Positions 44,901 to 56,900 of a DNA stretch of 64,000 bases are shown here, one piece after another. The notes beneath the pieces were generated by a model. That model was not told the origin of the DNA. It saw only the letters and a program-made list of their open reading frames with translations, and ran no database searches. The stretch is from Bimastos eiseni (Eukaryota > Annelida > Clitellata > Crassiclitellata > Lumbricidae). The stretch covers positions 58,930,884-58,994,883 of the forward strand of contig OY365807.1 of the NCBI GenBank assembly GCA_959347315.1. Direction: 5' to 3'. Made by a program: the position numbers and the translations under genes. The first letter of the stretch is position 1; every line of letters begins with the position of its first letter.

Positions 44901-47900
44901 TCAATTGTACATTTCTAGCATGCAAACAGTTTAATTGGGCCTCACAATGCAGAGGGTATGGGTTCAATCCTCCTTCCTGCAGAGCAAAGGCCTAACGACA
45001 ACAATTTCGGGCCCTTAGACAGAGAAATTCGGTTTTGTAGGCATGGCAGTATATTTCAAAATGCCTAAATCATAAACTTTGCATAACTGATTACGGTTGC
45101 TGTAAGTCGATCGCAGGCCCCTAAGAGTCACCGGGACCCTGAGCATTTGCCCCTCCCTCTTGATGGGCATGACAATATAGGCAACAGTCTGTATTTCTCA
45201 CACTGGAAGAACTTGTGTGCACTGTTAAAGGCGCTATATAAATTTATGACTACAATGCAATCTCGTATGGAATATTGTTCTTGCCATTGTGCATAAAATT
45301 GTTTTGCTTCTTCTTTTTCTCAGGCTAGGCTGTCCAGATTGCTCGGTTCCTCCCTCTCGTCCGACCCCTAAGGACGGTGTCTCAAGGTCCCTCTTCTTCC
45401 CGGACGCCCTGACATTTGCAGGTCACCCACGGTTCAAGTACGTTGGGGTGTTTTACCTCCTCAAAAAGTGATGTTATTTTCACTCAAAAGTTGTTATTTT
45501 CACTCAAAAGTGATGTCATTTTCACTGAAAGTGATGTTATTTTCACTCAAAAGTTGTTATTTTCACTCAAAAGTTGTTATTTTCACTCAAAAGTTGTTAT
45601 TTTCACTCAAAAGTTGTTATTTTCACTCAAAAGTTGTTATTTTCACTCAAAAGTGATGTCATTTTCACTGAAAGTGATGTTATTTTCACTCAAAAGTTGT
45701 TATTTTCACTCAAAAGTGATGTCATTTTCACTGAAAGTGATGTTATTTTCACTCAAAAGTTGTTATTTTCACTCAAAAGTTGTTATTTTCACTCAAAAGT
45801 TGTTATTTTCACTCAAAAGTTGTTATTTTCACTCAAAAGTGATGTCATTTTCACTGAAAGTGATGTTATTTTCACTCAAAAGTTGTTATTTTCACTCAAA
45901 AGTTGTTATTTTCACTCAAAAGTTGTTATTTTCACTCAAAAGTGATGTCATTTTCACTGAAAGTGATGTTATTTTCACTCAAAGTGATACTATTATACCC
46001 AAAAAGTGAGGTCATCATCACTCAAAATGGGTGTTTTTATTCTCCCTCAAAATTTAGATGTCTGACTTTACTGCAGTTTTACTTTTGCATAAAAGATAGA
46101 CTGGACCAGATGCTGTGTTTGATATTTGCCCCAAATCCAGTAATTAAACCCAACCATGGACAGTTAGTCACGAACTGTCTGTGTGTTATGACATTATGTT
46201 GGAATTTCTGTTGGTAATCTGCTTTTACTAACCCTCTTGATTACTACATAGTATATCTGTTTGTTATTATTTATAGTTATTTATTTATTTATTATAGTAT
46301 TGTTTATTTATTTGCTATGATAATGTTCATTTAGTTTGGTAATGTTTATTTATTTTATGTTAATTATTTCTTTTTGAAATTGTAATTAAGTAATAATCTT
46401 GAAATTTGATATAGCCCATCTTCCAGCATCTTTTGCTCAGAAGTGCACATACCTCGACGGTGCAATTGCAGCTGTACTGCAGAGCAATTGTATGCAAATT
46501 ACTTGCTCAAGGTCCCTACACATTGACTGACGAGGGTTAAACCCACTGGCTCAGCGCACACTGAGTGTTAGGAGCCGACCACTCTAACCGATCAGCCACC
46601 GCACAGTGGCTGATCTTTATTTATTGTGATGTATATTTATGATCTTTATTTATTGTGATATTTATTTCATGATATTTTTATTTATCTTTTATGATATAGT
46701 TTATTAATTATTATGTTATATGATTTGCATCAACCAAGAAAACATTGGTTAAAATTCGTGTTTAAATAGAATCTTTTATTTCTTGGTTGCGTCTGATTTA
46801 TAAATTCCTCGGTGATGTTGTGTTTCAGGACCCTCACTCGGAATGTGAGAGAACGGCGTGGCGAGAAACCCGCAATTAATATACCGAGTATGTTAATGAC
46901 CTTCTCAGTTGCGAGAGATTGGTGTTATTGTTATTGTACAATAGGATCCGGAACAGTAGCTCTAAAGACAGACTTAGAAGATGAGGAAATTGGTGGGAAG
47001 TATAAGGATTAGAGTGTGACAAATTTATTGGCTTGTCAAAATTAGTGTTTACTTCATCTATTAATTAATGTATAGGGGGAGTTTGGATAGAAGAATGGAG
47101 CATTTCTGCTTGATTGAATGATCTAGATGTTGTCATTGTGATGTTAATATAGCATTGAGTTGATAGGTGGCTATCCTGAACAAAATGACGATTTTCAAAT
47201 GTAAATATTCAATTTAGTGTGTCGGACTATGTGTTTGCTCTTTGACATGAATCACATGATCTATCTATATAATTACCTAAGTCATGTGTCTACGTCTATC
47301 AATTTGTCTGTCTGATTCAAGGCGCGTGATTGGACAGTGTGCAAGCCATGTCTGAGTTTGTCCGATTCGTGTTTCAAAAACGTTTTATTCGCGCCTGTGT
47401 AACTATATTTGCAGTTATTAAAATTAAATGCATCGTGTAATGTAAGTATATTTGCAGTTTTTAACATGAAATACACTCTTATTGGATGAAACTCGATTTT
47501 GAATCGGTTGAATTGCCGTTACTAATAATACGCGTGTAAACATCGTTGTTCAGAGAGCGTTTCGGGTAAACATTGCAACGGCCGTTGAATTTAGTTGCCT
47601 TCGGGGCGCAAGTTGTAGCCTTTCTGTATGGGAGGTAACGAGTTGAATCATGAGCTATTATATTTTCAGACCTGTGATTCTTCACAGGTTAACAGCTAGT
47701 AATAGTAATACTAAGGTTGTGTACCCTGTACATGAAAATGATGATTACAAAGATGGTAATCATGGGAATTGTGTTGTTGTTACTTTACTATGCTTGCTGC
47801 CATTTCCATTGTAGCTAGATAAAATTTGGTGGCCCTGTCAGCAGAATTACATTTCTTCTGGATCTCCCTTTTGTCAACTTCTTCTGTGGAATACATCAAA

Positions 47901-50900
47901 ATGTTATGGGTTATGGTGATGTTATGGATTATGATATGGTTAATGCTGATAATATGGGTTATGATATGTGTTATGGTGTTGATATGGTAATGGGTTATGG
48001 TGATGATGACGGATGCTGTTCATCTTTCTGTCTAGTATTCTGCGATGTCCGGACTCCGCATCCATTTGTGGAGGACTACATCTCCCTTGGAGACGAAGGG
48101 GAGGCGAAGGTGGCTGCGAAACCTGATCACATCTACATGGATTGTATGGGGTTTGGAATGGGCTGCTGTTGTCTACAAATGACCTTCCAAGCGTGTAATA
48201 TAGAGGAGGCACGAATGCTATACGACCAACTGACACCCCTCTGTCCCATAATGGTAAGTTCATGACCAACTGACACCCCTCTGTCCCATAATGGTAAGGG
48301 CATGACCAACTGACACCCCTCTGTCCCATAATGGTAAATTCCTGGCCAGCTGACACCCCTATGTTCCATATTGGTAAGTTCCTGACCAGCTTTTCCTCTT
48401 TTCTTATAATGGTACATTCCTGACCAGCTGACACCCCTCTGTTCCACAATGAATGGCTGACACACCTTTGTCCCATAATTGTAAGTTTCTGATAAGCTTG
48501 ACACCCCTCTGTGCCACAATGGTAAGGGCCTGACCAGCTGACACTCCGCTGTCCCATAATTGTAAGTTTCTGATAAGCTTGACACCCCTCTGTGCCACAA
48601 TGGTAAGGGCCTGACCAGCTGACACTCCGCTGTCCCATAATGGTAAGGTCCTGACTAGCTGACTTTCTGCTGTCCCATAATGGTAAGGTCCTGACTAGCT
48701 GACTTCCCGCTGTCCCATAATGGTAAGGTTCTGACTATCTGACTTTCCGCTGTCCCAATATGGTAAGGTTCTGACTAGCTGACTTTCCACTGTCCCATAA
48801 TGGTAAGGTTCTGACTAGCTGACTTTCCGCTGTCCCATAATGGTAAGGTTTTGACTAGCTGACTTTCCACTGTCCCATAATGGTAAGGTTCTGACTAGCT
48901 GACTTTCCGCTGTCCCATAATGGTAAGGTTTTGACTAGCTGACTTTCCGCTGTCCCATAATGGTAAGGTTTTGTCTAGCTGACTTTCCGCTGTCCCATAA
49001 TGGTAAGGTTTTGACTAGCTGACTTTCCGCTGTCCCGTAATGGTAAGGTTTTGTCTAGCTGACTTTCCGCTGTCCCATAATGGTCCTGACCACTGCTTCA
49101 GATCATCTGCCTCTGAAGTTGTTTTTACATTCACCCCACGCATTACATTCACATCATCCTTCTGCCTTTGAGTCGATTTTCAATTGAAGGTACATTAACT
49201 TCATACCATGCATGCATCTGTTAAGACTTCTACAATGCAGTATCATGCTTTTTCGATTGTATTCTCAACTGTTATCTAAGAACTCTTTACCCTATTTTTA
49301 TTCCACTCTGAAAACTGTCTTATATGGCCAAGGTTGGACCGGGAGTGCCTCTGAGTAGATTTCTTGAAAAGGCGCTATATTAAGTTTCATTGATTGATTG
49401 ATTGAATACACTCATTCATTCATCTAGAAAATTTATATAACACCTCTTCAAGAAATCTACTCAGAGGTGCTCCCAAAGAGAAAGGACTTGAGTGATTTAT
49501 GGGAAGCGTCCCTTAGCTTGAGTCCCATGGGCTGAGGCACGAAAGACCATTTCGTTGGATCGCTTGTTCTTGATCTAAGGCAATGACATTGGACTTTTGT
49601 AAGCTGTCTTTTCCATCTTTTGCTGTAGCTGGCCTTGAGCGCTGCGTCTCCCATCCATCGTGGATATCTGGCCGACACGGACTGTCGCTGGAGCGTCATT
49701 TCTGCCTCTGTTGACGACCGAACCAGAGAAGAGCGTGGCCTAGAAGTATGTGGGTCAAGGAATCATCAAGTTATTTTTAGTTTGTGGAGTTGTTGCTGGA
49801 TTGTGTGAGTTTGTGTGGCCATTTTCATGTCTAGTTCTGGTTGTGTTTTATTGCATTTGTATTTGAAATTAGTAACTTCTAGTGATTATCAGTGCATAAA
49901 GAAAGAGACGTTAAGCAATTTTTAAGAGATTAGTCTTAAGTTGATAATCCAACGACGCAAGAAAACGGAGCAGAACAGACAGACGCAGGGATTATGGTTT
50001 GGCATTGCAGAGTAGGGTCTGGTGTGGTATATCAATGTACAGTTGCCCTGAGATGAATTTAGGGGAGTTTCCTTTTATCTGTAACATTGGATTTTATGGA
50101 AAGTAAGTATGACCATTTTTGAGAGATTTTGACATTCATGTCTCTGGTGTTAATGACTTGACTTGTATATTTGTGGCCCTTTTGGTTAATTGCTGTCGTG
50201 TATTATTATTATTGTCTCTCTTTGAATATGCAAACTTTGGTAGTTATACATTTATCTGGCTTTCATTAGATTAGTTGTTGATGAAGTATGATTTTAGGGT
50301 GCAGAATAATTGTGATCCACAGGTAGGGGTGCCAGTCCCCCAAGGGTGCTCCCCATAGACTCAGCTCTAATGAGTAGGGGAAGATGTGACAGCATGCGAT
50401 AGGTCTGGCCACACTCCCTCGTATGCTGAGGTCAAGAAATCAAAGTCGGTAATACTTCCCATCTATTGGGCTAGTTTCAACGAAATAGTCTTCTTATGAT
50501 TTCGTAGAAATAGTTTTGTCCTCAATGAATATATATGATGACATTTGTGGAACCTCCATTCTTATTGTTTCCATATCGGTTTGTAGTAATATTTGTAAAA
50601 ATTTTCCACAGCCTCTGAAAGACAATCGCTTCGTAATTCCAAAGTCGCGTTACGATTCCATTGATAGCTACCTGTCTCCGTGCAATGAAAAGTACAACGA
50701 TCTACCTCTCATCTACGACAAGGCCCTCTACGAAAAAATGACCAGCGAAGGTACGTCGAATCCTGGGTTTGCTTGGTCTAGCTTAGCTCAAGTTTTGGCA
50801 ATTATCTCTGGGAATTGTTTGATCGCTCACTTTGTTACATAAAGAGTGGAAATTCAAGTCTTCTGCTTTGAGATGGTTGTTGGGTAGGGACCCTCATCAA

Positions 50901-53900
50901 GTTCTATACACACAGCTGCTCAGCGCCAGTGATTGATGCTTCGTCATTAGAAAGTAGTACTTATATATAAATGCGTGATGATTATTTCAGTACGATGGCC
51001 TGCTCTAGAATGGGATTAGTGTAATTATTTTAGGTACGGAGTTAAACCTAAGAATCCATGTTCGTTTTTATTGGGCTGAAGTCCTATCCACACCTATTAA
51101 GCACTGCTGCCTAAAAGTTAAGCTGGGAAATTGTGGGTGAAAGACTTATGCAAGGTCACCAATTAAGAGGAAGACCCGAGCGTTGTTATTCTGAGTCAAA
51201 GATGAGTCATTTTGGCTCGACTCTGTCTTTCCTGTTTCGAAGCGGAGTCCTTAACACCTGACCCTCTCTATCGCAATTAAATTATGATCCGATATCCAGT
51301 CATTTATAAATGACTTTTCTATCCCAAAGACATTCAAATTAGAAACATCTTTCTGCTAAGAACTGTCTTTAGGCTTCTGCCAGGACTGAAATACATTTGA
51401 GATTTCTCTTTCAACTGTCGCTCATCATAAAATGAGTGCACTGACCGTACACTGTCTGTGGGAAGATTGGGCTATGAGGGAGGGTTCTAGCCCCCCTTCT
51501 CATCTCATGTTCCCAAGGCTATTTGTAAGGACCAGGCTTAAGGAACCATGCTCTTCTTTTCAAAAGAGTTGTTGCTGTCTTACTTACTTCTGTGCCAACT
51601 GATCTGTTGTAGGAATCGATGGTCTTCTTGCACAGCACGTCGCGCATCTGTTTATCCGAGATCCCATCTCTCTCTTCAGCGAGAAGATAGACCAGGATGA
51701 CACAGTCGACACCGACCACTTTGAGGTAGTTATTGTTCTTTATTGGTTCATTTTTAAGGTCAAGTATCAGGGCATTGAAATTAAGTACCAGTGCATTGAA
51801 AGCAAGTACCAGCACATTGAAACTAAGTACCAGTGCATTAAAATTACCGTAAGTACCAGTGCATTGAAATTAAGTACCATTACATGGAAATTAAATACAA
51901 CTGTGTTGAAATTAAGTACCATACATTCGTTCATACCAGTGCATTGAAATTAAATACTGGTGCTTTAAAATAAGCACAGGTGTATTGAATTTAAGTGTAA
52001 TGCCAGTTCATGTTTAGTAACTGTGATATCATTTTAACTAAATACTGGCTCATTTTTATTCTTTACTGGTTGATTTAAGCTGATTAAAATTGAATACCAT
52101 TTCATTTAAATTGAGTTCCAGTTCATTCTGAATTAAATGAGTAATTGAGTGATGAGAGTAATAATAATAATTTTCAGTTAACGTTGTGAATGGTTGCTAT
52201 GGAAACTTTCAGAATCTGCAGTCGACCAATTGGCAGACGATGCGTTTTAAGCCTCCACCTCCGAACACAGACATCGGTTGGAGAGTGGAGTTCCGGCCAA
52301 CAGAGGTATCCTAACATTTCTCTTAATCGTTCCATAGATTTAAATAATTCTGTTTGATTGTGTCGTTATGCTTGCAATGATGTATCGTCTGGCACCATCT
52401 TTTACTGTCTGCCTGGGGCGAGGAATTTACACCACAGCCAGTGCAGAGATGCGCTTTGAGGTCTCGGTTCCAGAAGCGACCCTAGTGAATGCAGATGATA
52501 TCCTGGGAATTTGCTGCAATTACTAAATATAGTTTAGAGTTCTTTTGGCTTAACCTGCACTCCCTATCCAACTGATCGTACACTGTCAGCTGATAGATGA
52601 GATGGCGAGGGAGAGGAATGGCCTTCATGTGCCTAAGCCAAGAAAACGAAATTGCTAACACGTCATTGAGCTAGCTTACGTCCCGTAAGCTAGCTCAATG
52701 ACGTGTTAGCAATTTCGTTTTACTGTTCTTCTTCTAAGTTTCAAGTTGAGAAAAGCTTTTTCAAATGATTGATGACGCTGCAGCCAGCCGAATTTCTAAA
52801 TTTCCAGATAGTGTATTGAATATACATGTTCCAATGGCTCCCATAGGGTCATAGATCATGTTAATTATCAGACTGATGCACTGCTTATTTTTTGCTAAGT
52901 TGTGATGTAATGGAACATTTATATAGCGCCTCTTCATGAGTGTTTTATTGTACTGTGTTTGAACTGCCATGGTGGACTGTCATTCATTTGCTGATCTGTT
53001 GATTTTTTGTCTGTAGGTTCAACTGACGGACTTTGAAAACGCAGCGTATGTCGTGTTTCTTGTGCTACTGACTCGCGTCATTCTGTCGTTCAGGCTCAAC
53101 TTTGTCATTCCCATTTCGAAGGTTAGTCAGTAGGTGTTTTGGCATTTCCATTTTGAAAGGATTTGTTGGGTTTTAGCTTAATTATTCTGAGTTAAAGATG
53201 AGTGATTTTGGCTCGACTCATTCCCATTGAGTCATTGAACCTGAGTTTGGTTACTCTTGAGTTAAAGATGAGTCGTATTGACTCAACTCTGTTCATCCTG
53301 TTTTGAAATGGACCCTTCACACTCGACTGTGTTCTTCACAGTTGAATCAATTATGAGCCATACATGACTTTTCTATCGCTGAACATTTGGAAAGTGTTTG
53401 TTGTGTGACTGTCTACCTTCTTATTGTTATTACCTGAGATTAAAACTGATATTCCTACAGGAGCCTTTGTTATGTGCATGCTCAGGTTTTGGGGACTGTT
53501 TGTGAACCTCTGTTTGTACTGCCTAGTCTTTTGAGATCATTTTTCGTCGTGAAGTTGCTACTTAATGAAACAGTTACTCCTTTAGTTTGTGTGTAGTTAC
53601 TATGTAACAAAAGGGTTAGAATTTTTTGTAAAGTTACTATTTGACAAAACAGCAATTGCTTTAGCTCCTGTGGTACTACAATTTAGAAAGCAACAAAATA
53701 TGGAGCAAGAAGCAGAAGGACACAACAAAAACATGGATAGACAATATTAGAGAAGATCTGAGGACGGAATACGTGGATATGAGATGACGGTAGAAATGGC
53801 CAGAGACAGAACTGTATGGAGACGTTTCGTTGAGGCCCCATCGTTGGCGCAAGCCTCATGGAGGAGAGAAAATGAAATGAGAAAGCAATAGTTTTGCTCT

Positions 53901-56900
53901 GCCACACATTGACAAGTTCTAGTTGTCTTCTGCAAGTTTTGTTGATCGAAGTTTTTTCTGAAATGCCAATGTTTCATTGTTGCCTTTGTCGTAAATTATA
54001 ATATTTAATAATAATTGGTAATGGTGTTGTGACAGGTGGATAAAAACATGAAGACAGCCCAAAAGCGTGACGCTGTTCTTAACGAGAAGTTCTGCTTCCG
54101 GAGGGACATCATGACCTGTACGTTGAAATTGCCTTCACTCGATAGTTCATGTAAAGTGTATAATGTTAGATAACTGTTCTTGGCTTTACACTTATCTGGT
54201 TGATCTAAATATATAACACTTGCTGCTACAGACCAAATGTGCTTGCTTGGGCTATCTTACCAGTAAATCTTCTTTTACCTTGATGGTTCTGCGTGAGTGA
54301 CGATTACGGGGAGTGCCTTTGCCTATATAAGGTCTGTTACTTAAGGTGTGACAAGAGTGTTTCTTTTGACTTATAGTTAAGTATGAATGGTGGTTCTGAG
54401 ACACGGGTCTTCATTTGCGTATTTGAAAGCCAACACATCTCTCTTGTATAGTTAAGATACTTATGACGACGACGCTTTGTGGTTTATGACTTATGCATTT
54501 TGAAGATGCTTCTGATGCTCTGTCATCTTTCTACGTTCTTTCATCTTAATTTGCCGTTCTGTTGACAATGGTAATGTAAAGACATTTATACGAACTTCAA
54601 ATTGTTGAGCGCTATGTTGTATGTTATATTATTAAAAATACATTTTTGAACATTTCCCTAGTGTATGATACAATATTATTGCCGACTAACAATATATTAT
54701 ATATATATATATAGGTACATATATATATATATTATATATATATATGTACATATATATATTATAGATATATATATATGTGTGTGTGTTTAGTGTTTGCATT
54801 TTTACATGCATGCAATTGTAATTGTAGATGTACATTTTTAAAGTGCCGCTCAAAATCAGTGGCATTTTTTATCCAAGTGTGCAGTTTGGAGGAAAATAGG
54901 AAGGTCTTAAAGCGTCTCCAGAACTGACCAGTGGAGAGAACTAGGAGCTCCTCCGAAGGGGAATGGGAGACCGTTCTAACTGTAGGGACCACATAAGCAT
55001 GCTCCTTGTTTGGACTGAGGCAGTGTTCACGCGTGGGACCAGCAATAATCCACGGGCAGAAAAGCGTAGAGAAGCCCGTTGGGGTATGGAGTTTACCCTG
55101 GTACACAGAGCCAATAAGACAGTTTTACTTGCGTAATGGGCATGTCAAATTTCTATGTTGGCGTTTCAGTTTGACCATGCTGATAAATGCAGAGGTTTGT
55201 TCACCTACATAATTTTTTGATTGCACATACTTGACTGTGTATTGTAGGCGACACTCCGAAGGATGCGGAGTCCTTCTGCTGCAACTGCAGTAAGGTTCCA
55301 GGTGCAGATGATAAGGACGGAGAGATGGATGGAGAGACGGTGGCCGGATGCGATGTCTTCACTATCAACGAGATCATCAACGGAAAGGTAGAGAGAGAGA
55401 CAGAGAAAGGGAGAGGGAGAGAGAGAGACAGAGACAGAGAAAGGGAGAGGGAGAGGGAGAGAGAGAGACAGAGAAAGGGAGAGGGAGAGAGAGACAGAGA
55501 AAGGGAGAGAGAGAGACAGAGAAAGGGAGAGGGAGAGAGAGAGACAGAGAAAGGGAGAGAGAGAGACAGAGAAAGGGAGAGAGAGAGACAGAGAAAGGGA
55601 GAGGGAGAGAGAGAGACAGAGAAAGGGAGAGGGAGAGAGAGAGACAGAGAAAGGGAGAGGGAGAGAGAGAGAAAGGGAGAGGGAGAGAGAGAGACAGAGA
55701 AAGGGAGAGGGAGAGAGAGAGACAGAGAAAGGGAGAGGGAGAGAGAGAGACAGAGACAGAGAAAGGGAGAGGGAGAGAGAGAGACAGAGAAAGGGAGAGG
55801 GAGAGAGAGACAGAGAAAGGGAGAGAGAGAGACAGAGAAAGGGAGAGGGAGAGAGAGAGAAAGGGAGAGGGAGAGAGAGAGAAAGGGAGAGAGAGAGACG
55901 GAGAAAGGGAGAGAGAGAGACAGAGAAAGGGAGAGGGAGAGAGAGAGAAAGGGAGAGGGAGAGAGAGAGAAAGGGAGAGGGAGAGAGAGAGACGGAGAAA
56001 GGGAGAGAGAGAGACAGAGAAAGGGAGAGGGAGAGAGAGAGACAGAGAAAGGGAGAGGGAGAGAGAGAGACGGAGAAAGGGAGAGAGAGAGACAGAGAAA
56101 GGGAGAGGGAGAGAGAGAGAAAGGGAGAGGGAGAGAGAGAGAAAGGGAGAGGGAGAGAGAGAGACGGAGAAAGGGAGAGAGAGAGACAGAGAAAGGGAGA
56201 GAGAGAGACAGAGAAAGGGAGAGGGAGAGAGAGAGAAAGGGAGAGGGAGAGAGAGAGAAAGGGAGAGGGAGAGAGAGAGACGGAGAAAGGGAGAGAGAGA
56301 GACAGAGAAAGGGAGAGAGAGAGACAGAGAAAGGGAGAGAGAGAGACAGAGAAGGGGAGAGGGAGAGAGAGAGAAAGGGAGAGGGAGAGAGAGAGACGGA
56401 GAAAGGGAGAGGGAGAGAGAGAGACAGAGAAAGGGAGAGGGAGAGAGAGAGACAGAGAAAGGGAGAGGGAGAGAGAGAGACAGAGAAAGGGAGAGGGAGA
56501 GAGAGAGACAGAGAAAGGGAGAGAGAGAGAGAGAGACAGAGAAAGGGAGAGAGAGAGACAGAGAAAGGGAGAGGGAGAGAGAGAGACAGAGAAAGGGAGA
56601 GAGAGAGACAGAGAAAGGGAGAGAGAGAGACAGAGAAAGGGAGAGGGAGAGAGAGAGACAGAGAAAGGGAGAGGGAGAGAGAGAGACAGAGAAAGGGAGA
56701 GGGAGAGAGAGAGAGAGAGACGGAGAAAGGGAGAGGGAGAGAGAGAGACAGAGAAAGGGAGAGGGAGAGAGAGAGACAGAGAAAGGGAGAGGGAGAGAGA
56801 GACAGAGAAAGGGAGAGGGAGAGAGAGAGACAGAGAAAGGGAGAGAGAGAGACAGAGAAAGGGAGAGAGAGAGAAAGGGAGAGGGAGAGAGAGAGACGGA

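Noticed and set aside
45416..46009. 197-codon frame continuing from GCLC exon 5 into the repeat
   Set aside because: It is not in the GCLC frame. The true frame meets a stop at 45469-45471, just after the donor.
47940..48638. 232- and 155-codon minus-strand frames with repeated [21 protein letters not shown] units
   Set aside because: They read the 40 bp intron 7 array and exon 7 on the antisense strand.
48222..49085. CRISPR-like regular array
   Set aside because: Units are contiguous without unique spacers, and the context is an animal intron.
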